Shown: positions 1-8,022 of the stretch, piece by piece | Position numbering within the stretch: position 1 is the stretch's first letter | Layout: every line of letters begins with the position of its first letter | From: Mesotaenium endlicherianum | Lineage: Eukaryota > Streptophyta > Zygnematophyceae > Zygnematales > Mesotaeniaceae | DNA: 21,319 bases | Direction of reading: 5' to 3' | NCBI GenBank assembly: GCA_009602735.1 | Contig: WELA01007091.1 | Location: 3,672 to 24,990, forward strand | Notes under the pieces: model-generated | What the model saw: the letters and a program-made list of their open reading frames with translations, nothing else | What the model was told of the DNA's origin: nothing | Databases searched by the model: none | Program-made: the position numbers and the translations under genes

Positions 1-24
1 CTGTTGGTCTTGAGAATCGGCCAT
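1..24 (-). CDS. gag: Start of family-1 gag, partial (8 codons)
   Basis: The ATG lies at 24-22 on the minus strand and the reading MADSQDQQ runs to the window edge. The plus-strand family-1 gag at 7429 begins MADPQDQQ, so this is the same start codon with one substitution. The distance from the PBS matches the other copy. Nothing can be said about the rest of the gene. Confidence 0.75.
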
Positions 25-48
25 CTTCTTGTGCTACCAAAGTGCCTT

Positions 49-60
49 GCTCCGATACTA
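49..60 (-). other. Primer-binding site of the minus-strand family-1 copy
   Basis: On the minus strand this reads TAGTATCGGAGC, directly after the LTR. The intact family-1 copy has TGGTATCGGAGC, which matches the 3' end of initiator tRNA-Met apart from one position. This copy carries a G-to-A change at the second base, which would weaken tRNA priming. Confidence 0.75.
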
Positions 61-61
61 C

Positions 62-564
62 TGTAGTGAAACAGATAGATGAAGTACTTAGTGAAATATA
101 ATACTTTATCTATTCAAGACAAGGATCTTTGAACACAAGTGGTAGCTTCTTGAAAGAGAGATGGCTTCTTGAAAGTTAATATATTTCTGGATTTTGGCAA
201 GTACAAGAGTGATTCTGGAATGTCTTTCTATGTTCTAGCTCTTGTTTATATACTTGCTACATAAGTAATTTCTAGGAAGGTGTATGTTGATGTGTTGGCA
301 CCCAACACATCCCAAAACTTGCCACCTCTTTCTAGAATAATGTACACATGTCCTTTTGACCTAAAAATGGCACATCTTACTTTTGCCACATGGAGTTCTT
401 CTAGGTCTTTCCTCTAACTTCGAAAATGCCTTGGAAGGTTCAAAGGACATGAACCAAGTTACTAGAGTACCTATTCACACTTGACTCCACACAATACTAC
501 TCCAAATATATTTGAAAACACTAAACTATATGCAAACTAATATATAATAACTCAAATCACTACA
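62..564 (-). repeat. Family-1 LTR (5' LTR of the minus-strand copy), 503 bp
   Basis: The LTR begins TGTAGTGATT and ends CACTACA on the minus strand, with TG...CA termini. It aligns along its whole length with the LTRs at 6888-7391 and 19149-19652 but differs from both at scattered sites. A TATA box (TATATAAA) is intact at 245-252, and a 10-bp inverted repeat conserved in the family lies at 289-311. It is the 5' LTR because PBS and gag follow on its internal side. Confidence 0.92.
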
Positions 565-748
565 GTCCAATACATCATCGATCTCGACCGGTGGTGGCGG
601 TGTAGGTAGTCGTCCTGGATGTCCTTCATTCGGGTCAACATATGGCCGCAAACAACTGACATGGAACACATCGGATATACGCCAGCCTGAAGGAAGTTCC
701 AACTTGTAGGTCACTGGATTCACCTGCGTGAGCACTACAAAGGGACCA
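565..748 (-). pseudogene. pol: Copy A integrase C-terminal part (GPF module), cut by insertion
   Basis: This segment encodes the end of integrase: a GPFVVL motif (the GPY/F module that follows the catalytic core in chromoviral integrases), then a conserved LELPSGWR stretch and the proline-rich [13 protein letters not shown] linker before the chromodomain. It is out of frame with the upstream pol because about 10 bases present in copy C (around 9149-9158) are missing near 748. After VEIDDVL the frame runs into the inserted family-1 LTR, so the chromodomain is lost from this copy within the window. Confidence 0.85.
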
Positions 749-3148
749 TGCCCGCAGTTTCCTCTTGCCTGTGAAAGGTAGGTTCTCTGTTGACAAGAGT
801 ACTTTGTCGCCCACATGGAATGTCACTTTTCTCCTGTGCTTGTTAGCATACTTGACCTGTTCCTCCTGTGCCTTCCGAATACACGTCTTCGCTATATCCC
901 AAGTCTTGGCCATCTGCTCCATGAAAGCTTGTGTAGTAGGAACCTGAGTCTCCTTGGCCTTCTCCAACAAGATGTTCTCTGGATGATATACTTCTCTCCC
1001 ATAAACCATAGCAAATGGTGACTGCTTGGTCGATCCCTGCATGCTGTTGTTGTAGGCAAACTCTAGTCCTGGCAACTTCTTGTCCCACTCTGAAGGGTCC
1101 TCCATAGTGAAACTCCTGAGCACCTCTTGCAGAGTTCTGTTGAGCCTCTCACTCTGCCCGTCTGTCTGCGGGTGATAGGAAGTGCTCATACTCAGCTTGG
1201 TCCCCATCAAAGTAAACAATGACCGCCAAAAGTTGCTAGTAAACCTTGGATCCCGATGTGAAACAATCACCTTCGGCAACCCATGTAGCCCGAAAATATG
1301 ATCCAAGAATAGCCGTGCCACATCCGCTGCCGTAGAAGTCTCCTTCATGGGAATGAACTGAGCCATCTTGCTGAGTCTGTCAGACACAACCCATACTGCA
1401 TCGTGCCCTTGACCACTGACTGGTAACGATTTGATGAAGTCCATAGCAATCTGCTCCCAAGGATACTGTGGAATAGGCAAGGACTGCAATGTACCTCCCT
1501 TTTTTTGATTTGGTGTCTTGTTTCTCTGGCACGCATCGCAACTCCTGATCCACTCCTCGATGACCTTGTCCATATTTCTCCAATAGTACTCCCGCTTCAG
1601 CAAGCTTGCCGTCCTCTCGCTTCCAAAGTGTCCTGCATATAAGCAATCATGATGCTCCGCAAGTAGTAAGTCTCGTAGCTCCTTGATGTCAGGTACCACC
1701 ATTCTCTTGGAATCACCATAATACCATATGCCGTCCTTCTTCTCCATACTCGAGTTGGACTCAGCTGCTCCACCATCAGCAAACTCTGGGTCCTCCTCAT
1801 AACCCCTTTGAAGCTTCTCCTTGAAGTCCATACTCTCCTTGATGACCGAGACAGCTGCAAGGTCACACCTTCTGGATAAAGCATCTGCAGGGTTGATCTT
1901 CCCAGGTAAGTACTCAATCTTGTGGTCGAACTGTTGCAGAAACTCCATCCACCTTGCTTGTCTTGGTGTCAACGTTGGCTGCGTCATTAACTTTTCCAAG
2001 CTCTTGTGGTCGGTCTTGATGAACACCTTCCGGCCGTCCACATAACATCGCCAAATCCTCAAAGCCTGGATAATAGCCAACATCTCCCGCTCGTGTGCTG
2101 CATAATTCTGCTCAGCAGGACTCAACTTCTTGCTCTCGTATGCCAAAGGCTGCAATCCTTTGCCTTGGTCCTGGAGAAGAATGGCCCCCATTGCGAAATT
2201 TGATGCGTCCGTGATGATGGTGAAAGGAAGCTCTGGACTTGCAATTGCCAACACAGGTGCCTGTGTCAATAACTCCTTAATCCTCTCAAATGCTTGCTGC
2301 TCCTTGTCACCCCATAGCCACTTCTCCTGCTTCTTCAACATGTCCGTGAGCGGTGCACACACCTTGGCAAATCCTTCCATGAAACATCGATAATAATTCG
2401 CCATGCCGAGGAAACTCCTGAGTTGATGAATATCAGCAGGTACCGGCCAATCTCTGACTGCTTGCACCTTCTTCTGCTCCACCTTGACTCCTTCAGCTCC
2501 CACTATGTGTCCAAGAAACTCGACCTCCTTGAGACAGAAGTCGCACTTGCTCATCTTCCCATATAACTTCTGATCTCTCAAGACCTCCAACACCTTTCTC
2601 AGATGCTCCACATGCTCTTCCAAGGTCTTCGAATAGATCAGGATGTCGTCCAAAAATACCACCACAAACTGGTCCAAGTAGGGTCTGAAGATACTATTCA
2701 TGAGTCCCATGAATGAAGCAGGTGCATTAGTCAATCCAAAAGGCATGACTGTGAACTCGAATAAACCATAGCGAGTACTGAAAGCAGTCTTCTGAACGTC
2801 TCCTTCCGCAATCCGTACCTGGTGATAACCACTCCTCAAATCGATCTTCGAGAAATAATTCGCCCCGACAAGCCTGTCAATCAACTCGTCCACTAGTGGA
2901 AGTGGGTACCTGTTCTTGATGGTGACCTTGTTGAGAGCCCGGTAGTCCACACACATCCTCATAGTCCCATCCTTCTTCTTCACAAATAAGACTGGCGCTG
3001 CAAATGGAGACTCGCTGGGTCGGATGAATCCCTTCTCCAACAACTCTGTCAGCTGCTTCTTCAACTCGTCCAACTCCGCAAACGATTGACGATAGGCGGG
3101 TCTCATTGGTGGCTTGCTCCCTGGTTCCAACTCGATCTTGTGCTCCAT
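748..3148 (-). pseudogene. pol: Copy A reverse transcriptase, RNase H and integrase core
   Basis: This is one open frame of about 800 codons. The RT domain includes [10 protein letters not shown], the [10 protein letters not shown] motif and the catalytic FLDDILIYS (the YxDD box). RNase H follows, with [12 protein letters not shown] and KTDHKSL. Integrase follows with an HHCC zinc finger ending CDACQ and a core with MDFI, the DxR motif and GQSERLNR. The second catalytic Asp of the D,D-35-E triad is His here: residue 631 (codon 1256-1258) reads VSHRDP, where copy C and the plus-strand element have VSDRDP. Integrase should therefore be inactive although the frame is open. The frame is not joined to protease upstream or to the integrase C-terminus downstream. 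Confidence 0.92.
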
Positions 3149-3930
3149 AGCTCTCTATGGAGGTAATCTTGCAGGTAGCTCCTCAGGAAATACGCACTTG
3201 AAAACCTCCAACGGCGCCTTAATTTGGGCAGGCATCTCAGCAGGCTTCTTCTCTTGAGCAGTTGGCTCTGCTCCTTTTGTGCAAGGGGATCAGACACCAC
3301 TACTTGCTCCTCCGGCGATGTACATTCGCCCATTCACGCTTGCTCCATCTGATGACTTGGCCAGGGCCACCAAAACAAGGTACATCTCCTTCACCGGATT
3401 CGTCCTGCGTAGCTTCTTAACTTGCAGGCTCGACAGAAGACAGTTACTTGTGGTCGTATCTACCTCCACCTGTTTCGCTGTCTCCATTCGACCATCACGC
3501 CCTTGGACTTTCACTTGTCCTGTGCTCCAGTGCACTTGAGGGTTGGCTTTCCTCAGCCATGGTCGGCCCAATATCACCTCATGGTGACCCAACTCTGCCT
3601 GCTCCATAACTTCCTTACTCCGGTGCCCCGCTACTTCCACGTGAATAGCTTCCGTAGGTGCACCACACTTGAGTCTCAGCCCATTCGCCAAAATTGCCTC
3701 CTTGGGCTCATAATTCTTCTGCACAGGGATTCGCCACTGTTTCACCAGCTTCTTGTGCACAAAATTTGCTCTTGCGCCACTGTCGACCATACACTTCGCC
3801 TTGTTGCCGTCGACCACTCCTTCCACGATAATAGGCTTGTCAACATCTCGTCCTTTGCTTCTCGGCAGGCTCCTAGGAGTAACCTCCTTGTGAGTTCTCG
3901 TCTTCACGCCAGTAGACACCCCAGAACGAC
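3149..3930 (-). pseudogene. pol: Copy A aspartic protease and linker to RT, frameshifted
   Basis: The segment contains the retropepsin motif CMVDSGARANFVH (catalytic DSG) near 3770-3800 and the ILGRPWL motif near 3550-3560 on the minus strand. Copy C reads the same protein into the linker, but copy A lacks about 10 bases near 3331 and has a further frame change near 3260, so the linker is read in three frames before the [10 protein letters not shown] region just upstream of RT. The frame upstream of the first deletion is open from 4321 to 3290 only because a 5-bp deletion inside gag threw the gag frame into the protease frame. Confidence 0.85.
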
Positions 3931-4962
3931 TTACTGGCGTCCTCCTTTTTCCTGCTGTTGAGGTTGCTTTGCCTTCACGCGACAGTCTCGAGCCAGATGT
4001 CCAAGCTTGCCGCAAATATAGCAGGGTCCTCTCGGCTTGAAATTCTGCTGCTTGCGCTGGTACTGCACAAGTCCCAGTTCCATAGGTACCTTGTCCGCTC
4101 ATGCTTGGCGCTTGAGAACCAACCCGTCCATATCGTCCAAAATTGTGGCTGCCCCACTGCCTCTGACTATAGTCCACAGCGTCAACCCTTGTTGCCAATG
4201 CCATCATTTCTCCAAGACTGGTAGGGTCCTTGAGCGCCACTTCCTTGGCCAAAGTTGGNAAGTTGGCTTGAGTCCTCTCTTGAACTTGTCCATCATCTCC
4301 AACTCGTGCATGGATGGACATTGAAGTACCAGCTTGTTGAAGCGCGAAACATACTTCTGAACGCTTCCTCGTTGACGAAGGCGCACCAATAGATCTCGAG
4401 CGATAGCCTCGGGTGCAATAGGTTGAAATTGCCTCTTCAAGCCTTCAAAAAGCTGATCAACAGTAGCAGGAGCTCCAGACAGTTGCTCCTGTCGCTCATA
4501 TTGAGCTCCAGCACTCTTCTGCAGCAAACTTATGACAAAGGCGACTTGCCTGTCGGGCGTGAGCGCAGAATACTCCATAAACTTCTTCACTCCAAAAATC
4601 CATAGATGAACAGGCGGCGATCCACGATCACCAGTATAAACTTCAGGCTTAGGCGCATGCACTCCCGATGCGGGTGGAATAACTGGTTGCACCACTGGGT
4701 TAACATGAATTGGTGGTACGACAGGTGCAAGTGCCGAACTCGTCGAAGCGGCGTTCCCCATAACAACTCGCACCATTCTCTCCACCTCCTGGCGCATATT
4801 TTGTTAAAACTGTGTATAGACTTCTCCTCCAATTGCGTTTGCCATCTGCCTCAACATCGCCTGCATCTCTTGTTGCTCCCTTGACAAAGGTGGTGCCGTC
4901 TGCTCCACGCGCTCAACATGCTCGACATGTTCGCCTCCTCCAATTGCCGACTGCGACTCCAT
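3931..4962 (-). pseudogene. gag: Copy A gag (nucleocapsid with CCHC zinc knuckle), disrupted
   Basis: The homologous start codon lies at 4962-4960 (MESQ...). A TAA at 4804-4806 replaces a CAA codon of copy C after 52 codons. Further on, an N at 4259 sits between two copies of AAGTTGG and adds 8 bases relative to copy C, shifting the frame; a 5-bp deletion near 4090 shifts it again into the protease frame. The zinc knuckle (3982-4023; C-x2-C-x4-H-x4-C, CYICGKLGHLARDC) is intact in the original gag frame but is out of frame with what precedes it. The gag frame would stop at TAA 3931-3933, as in copy C. Confidence 0.85.
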
Positions 4963-4985
4963 AATATAATATGCAAACTAGTCCA

Positions 4986-4997
4986 GCTTCAATACCA
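4986..4997 (-). other. Degenerate primer-binding site of copy A
   Basis: On the minus strand, two bases inside the 5' LTR, the sequence reads TGGTATTGAAGC. The nested copy C has TGGTATCGGAGG at the same place. The first six bases still match the initiator tRNA-Met 3' end; the rest has drifted. Confidence 0.7.
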
Positions 4998-4999
4998 GA

Positions 5000-5735
5000 T
5001 GAAAGGGGCAAAGTGCCCTAGTGGAAGCGTAGTAACTCACGAGGAAAGGAACTAGTTGCAATCATACTAAAGAGTGCAGCGGCATATTACTAAGAAAGCT
5101 TAGAAAAATTACTCATCATTTTGAGTTGCAAGAAAGTGCTCACAAATGATGTAGGATGAAAGGCCTTGTCATTACAAACCCGTAGAAATTTACAGAATTG
5201 AAAATTGATAAGAATCAAAAAAGTTATGCCTATTTACAATTTTCTGCCTAAGTGCTCTTCCCTAGGAGGAAGCTACGGATGTTCTTAAGTGTTTGTCAAA
5301 TCGTCCCTTCCAGAATATTCGTGAGTAAGCCAGATCAGTCTAATCTGACGTGTCGGGCCGAATTGACGTCCACATACATGCATCGACATTACTAGAATAT
5401 TCTATCTTAGACGCGCTAGGCTAAACCGAAACTTTTAGGTAATTCGACCTAGTCGGCACTCAGCCGAACTTACGTGAAGGTTTGAGTTCATTCTAACACG
5501 CCAGATCGCTTGACGCTGTCGGTCAATCCGACGGTCGCTCACCGCGAAATAAGGACAGTTGTCAACCGACCTCAAAACTAATTAAACTTCGGAAATCCAT
5601 AACTCTCTCAATACTTGACCAAAGTCGATGAACTTTATATCAAAATGATCACAAAAATGCATTCTACACTATTATACAATCAAAACATACTTTCATGAAA
5701 CTCAAAAATGCACTTTCTAAATCTATGACCTTACA
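5000..5735 (-). repeat. Family-2 LTR (5' LTR of copy A), 736 bp
   Basis: It has the same termini as the 744-bp LTRs at 8023 and 13418 (minus strand TGTAAGG...CTTTCA). It is shorter because of small deletions, for example six bases missing in the CACTCAGCCGAAC region near 5457. The TATA motif seen in the other two copies (TATAAATA) is changed to TGTAAATA near 5230. The heat-shock-type motif at 5307-5321 is conserved. Its partner LTR is not in the window, so age cannot be read from a pair. Confidence 0.92.
5307..5321 (-). promoter_or_regulatory. Three-unit heat-shock element in copy A LTR
   Basis: The plus strand reads cTTCcaGAAtaTTCg, three contiguous inverted nGAAn units with perfect spacing, which is the minimal consensus for heat-shock factor binding. 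It is identical in all three family-2 LTRs. A second two-unit site (GAAtaTTC) lies at 5395-5402. Function is inferred from the motif only. Confidence 0.55.
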
Positions 5736-5877
5736 CCATTTGACCAATGCCAAAGGGGCGTTGAAACGCTGTTACCTTCAGGAGGCGGGGACACCTCCTT
5801 AACTATCATTTCAGTTGACATGGGAAGGTGACAGGAGGTCCTGTCTCCATTTAAGTTGGAAGGGAATGTGCCCGAAA

Positions 5878-5924
5878 GTGACAGTTTGTGACAGAACGTG
5901 ACAGTAGGTGACAATAAGTGACAG
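5878..5924 (+). repeat. Phased GTGACAG array, five units at 10-bp period
   Basis: Five GTGACA(G) heptamers start at 5878, 5888, 5898, 5908 and 5918, separated by three variable bases; the fourth has GTGACAA. A further GTGACAG occurs at 5828-5834, inside an inverted repeat (GACAGGA-gg-TCCTGTC, 5830-5845). The 10-bp spacing puts the sites on one face of the helix. TGACAG is the known core site of plant TALE homeodomain (KNOX/BELL) proteins. Whether it is bound here is inference. Confidence 0.75.
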
Positions 5925-6169
5925 GCAACCTTCCTTACAAATTAAGTTCGAGGGAGTGGGATAACTTCTCGGGAACCAGCCGATTGCCTTTACATATTCA
6001 TTCTCCACACTCAACTGCGCTCACACTCACTTCTCTCTCAAGCACACTCCCACTTTCTGCTTACTTACACCACGTATTGCATACCCTGTAACTCTCACTA
6101 CTACGTTCTTAGTACTCAATGATTGTGCACGATATTACGACTACACTAACTCAATTGTGTTTGAGCAGG

Positions 6170-6232
6170 ATGGTCACCCAGAAGTCTGAACTCAAGAGGA
6201 TAAGAAGAGAGGACGAGGCATTCTATAGATAG
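6170..6232 (+). CDS. Short ORF of 20 codons after a promoter-like stretch, doubtful
   Basis: ATG at 6170 opens a basic peptide (MVTQKSELKRIRREDEAFYR, then TAG). It follows a pyrimidine-rich stretch and a TTTGAGCAG that resembles a 3' splice site. It could be the first exon of a lost gene, the leader of another retroelement, or chance. No family is recognised and the length gives no statistical support. Confidence 0.15.
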   Translation: MVTQKSELKRIRREDEAFYR

Positions 6233-6299
6233 GGCTAAACTGATTATGTTAACTTTTTCATTTTGATATGATTCAAATCATCTAATTCATTCATGATTG

Positions 6300-6756
6300 T
6301 ATCTTTAACAATTCCGCTCAAATCTCCCACCGTCAAGGCAAATGGGTGCATCACCTGCCGGCCATACATTATTTCGAAGAGTGTGTCCGAGGATATCTAG
6401 AGAGACCCGCAAGGTATTGTTGTAGGCAAACTCTATCCTCGGGAGGTGGGGTTCCCTCCCCAATGGCACATCGCAAGTTGTAAGGACCTCCTATGGCGTC
6501 CTATTTAGCACTTTGTTTGGCCGCCTATCTCGGGGAACAGATGTGACATGTGCAACTTGGTGCCTTATTCTTTGAGCAGTGTCCGCCAGAACCTACTAGT
6601 AAATTTATTGTCTTCGGCCAACAAATTCACCCTAACCCTTTTGCGGAGCCTAAACATGTGCTGGAAGTCTGCATGGATAAAGTGGGCCATCTTACTCAAT
6701 ATGTCCGTTACAAGTTTGGCCGCATTCGTGGACATGGTTTGCGGTGCCTTGTGCAA
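6300..6756 (-). pseudogene. Decayed Ty3/gypsy integrase (third, older element)
   Basis: On the minus strand, fragments of a gypsy integrase core appear in order: DILSKMAHFI, FRLRK, KFTSRFWRTLLKE, GTKLHMS, GGQTK, then EFAYNN (near 6417-6436) and FEIMYGRQVMHPF (near 6341-6380). They align collinearly with the same motifs in copy A ([38 protein letters not shown]) but with stops and frame changes throughout. The divergence is far greater than between copies A and C, so this is an older or different lineage. Its LTRs, RT and gag are not identified in the window. Confidence 0.8.
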
Positions 6757-6882
6757 CTATTGACACATGTCTATGCAATCACCAAGTTTACAACTACCAT
6801 ATTCTGGACACACAACGCTTGTTCACGAGAAACACAAGTCCTCTTCAAAACACTTTCATATTCATCGCCGTGTTTCAGAACC

Positions 6883-6887
6883 TAGTT
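6883..6887. repeat. Target-site duplication TAGTT (left) of the plus-strand element
   Basis: TAGTT directly precedes the 5' LTR and is repeated exactly at 19653-19657 directly after the 3' LTR. Five-base duplications are typical of Ty3/gypsy integration. This proves that the two LTRs belong to one insertion event despite the 6.1-kb element nested inside. Confidence 0.95.
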
Positions 6888-7391
6888 TGTAGTGATTTGA
6901 GTTATAATATATTAGTTGGCATATATCTTAATGCTTTTGAATATATTTGGAGTAGTATTGTGTGAAGTCAAGTGTGAATAGATACACTAGTGACTTGGTT
7001 CATGTTCTTTGAACCTTCTAAGGCATTTTCGAAGTTAGAGGAAGGACCTAGAAGAACTCCATGTGGCAAAAGTCAAATGTGCCATTTTTAGGTCAAAAGA
7101 ACATGTGTACATTATTCTAGAAAAAGGCGGCAAGTTTTGGGATGTGTTGGGTGCCAACACATCAACATGCACCTTCCTAGAAACTACTTATGTAGCAAGT
7201 ACATAAACAAGAGCTAGAACATAGAAAGACATTCCAGAATCACTCTTGTACTTGCCAAATTCCAAAAATATATTAACTATCAGGAAGCCATCTCTCTTTC
7301 AAGAAGCTACCACTTGTGTTCAAAGATCCTTGTCTTGAAATAGATAAAGTATTATATTTCACTAAGTACTTTATCTATCTGTTCCACTACA
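6888..7391 (+). repeat. Family-1 5' LTR, 504 bp
   Basis: It has TG...CA termini (TGTAGTGATT...CCACTACA) and is flanked by TAGTT. A PBS follows two bases inside. The promoter TATA box of the 3' copy (TATATAAA) is changed to TACATAAA here near 7200-7207, so transcription of the element from this LTR may be weakened. Confidence 0.95.
7141..7163. repeat. Perfect 10-bp-arm inverted repeat in family-1 U3
   Basis: GATGTGTTGG-gtg-CCAACACATC. It is perfectly conserved in all three family-1 LTRs (also 289-311 and 19402-19424) although bases right beside it differ. It lies about 40-60 bp upstream of the TATA box, so it would be a U3 dyad element; a cruciform or a dimeric factor-binding site are the obvious possibilities. 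Confidence 0.7.
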
Positions 7392-7392
7392 G

Positions 7393-7404
7393 TGGTATCG
7401 GAGC
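7393..7404 (+). other. Primer-binding site (initiator tRNA-Met type)
   Basis: TGGTATCGGAGC begins two bases after the 5' LTR. It matches the usual plant PBS complementary to initiator tRNA-Met (TGGTATCAGAGC) except for one G/A difference. A short leader then runs to the gag ATG at 7429. Confidence 0.88.
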
Positions 7405-7428
7405 TAGGCACTTTGGTAGCACAAGAAG

Positions 7429-8022
7429 ATGGCCGATCCTCAAGACCAACAGCAAGCTTTCGAAGGAAGCCCTTCCTCTCCAAGAGATCCTCCTCCAGCG
7501 CCGATGGGAGAGCCCACTCAAGAAAATCTGCAACAACAAGAAGCACCACAAGGAGGAGCACCGTCAAATCCCGTGGCGGCTGCTATAGAAAAGTTGACCC
7601 CACCACAAGGAGTTCCCGCAAATGAGTGGGCAACCTTCCTAATGACCGTCCACAATCGAGTGGGCTTGGCCACCTATGAAGCAACCGTACAAGCGTCAAG
7701 AGAAGCTATGGCTGCCATGGTTGCCCCTATTGCAAGCAATGCTCAAAATCCAGCCCCGGCTCAAGCGCCTCCACAAGAGCCAACGAGAGCAAGGAAACTC
7801 ATCAAGCCCGGCAAACCCGACACTTTGAACCCCAGGAAAGGTGCCAACCTAAATTTATGGCTCTACCAAGTGGAGACGTACCTCGCATTCCTTGAAGTAC
7901 CCGAGGAGGACTACGTTCCCTTTGTCGTTACCTTACTTAGAGGAGCAGCATCATCATGGTGGCGTAACTATCAAGCGGCTATATATCAAGCTATGGCGCA
8001 CCCCATGCTCGGCCAAGAGCCC
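7429..8022 (+). CDS. gag: Family-1 gag, first part (198 codons, interrupted)
   Basis: The frame opens with ATG 37 bases after the LTR. The N-terminus is Gln/Pro/Ala-rich and disordered-looking; from about residue 120 a typical gypsy capsid fold signature appears (NLNLWLYQVETYL, then GAASSWWRNY). The frame ends at 8022 exactly where the nested element starts, and continues in the same phase at 14167 after one copy of the 5-base target duplication. The interruption is clean, so gag was open at the time of insertion. Role: forms the virus-like particle that packages element RNA. Confidence 0.9.
8018..8022. repeat. Target-site duplication AGCCC (left) of the nested element
   Basis: AGCCC precedes the LTR at 8023 and is repeated exactly at 14162-14166 after the LTR ending at 14161. 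It defines copy C as a single complete insertion into family-1 gag. Confidence 0.95.

Larger units (their letters stand above)
1..564 (-). mobile_element. Family-1 Ty3/gypsy element, 5' end only (truncated by window edge)
   Basis: On the minus strand this stretch holds a complete 5' LTR (62-564), a primer-binding site (49-60) and the first codons of gag (24-1). All three match the start of the plus-strand element at 6888, so it is the same family in opposite orientation. The element body lies to the left of the window. Its LTR end at 564 abuts family-2 integrase coding sequence with no transition, so the element inserted into copy A of family 2 near the integrase-chromodomain junction. The target duplication cannot be checked because the other end is outside the window; the candidate is the GTCCA at 565-569. 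Confidence 0.9.
565..5735 (-). mobile_element. Family-2 chromovirus copy A, minus strand, left end missing
   Basis: Read on the minus strand, this element has a 5' LTR (5000-5735), a degenerate PBS, gag, protease, RT, RNase H and integrase, and then stops at 565 where a family-1 LTR has inserted. Its chromodomain, polypurine tract and 3' LTR are therefore displaced out of the window. It is homologous throughout to copy C (8023-14161) but carries more indels, a mutated TATA box, a mutated integrase active site and several frameshifts. The target duplication next to the 5' LTR would be CCATT (5736-5740), but the partner is not visible. It is non-autonomous. Confidence 0.92.
5736..6882. other. 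Older flank between element A and the plus-strand element
   Basis: These 1.15 kb lie between the family-2 LTR end and the TAGTT target duplication of the family-1 element. They hold a TGACAG array, a pyrimidine-rich promoter-like stretch (about 5990-6110), a 20-codon ORF at 6170, and a decayed gypsy integrase on the minus strand (6300-6756). There is no intact gene. The right-hand end continued at 19658 before the family-1 insertion. The stretch from 6757 to 6882 shows nothing I recognise. Confidence 0.7.

Noticed and set aside
62..564. Solo LTR of family 1
   Set aside because: PBS and gag start follow directly at 60-1, so it is the 5' LTR of a longer element beyond the window edge.
765..2393. 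Plus-strand ORFs of 60-90 codons across 765-2393 and the matching ones at 9130-10800
   Set aside because: They are antisense shadows of RT, RNase H and integrase; each repeats in the same place in both family-2 copies and has no protein-like pattern.
3422..3961. Plus-strand ORF of 179 codons
   Set aside because: It is antisense to the conserved protease and linker region and has no recognisable motif; the minus-strand protease is certain.
565..5735. Copy A as an endogenous pararetrovirus (caulimovirid)
   Set aside because: It has LTRs, PBS, an integrase with HHCC and D,D,E motifs and no movement protein; this is a Ty3/gypsy retrotransposon.
5878..5924. CRISPR-like array
   Set aside because: 7-bp repeats with 3-bp spacers in eukaryotic DNA; far too short for CRISPR.
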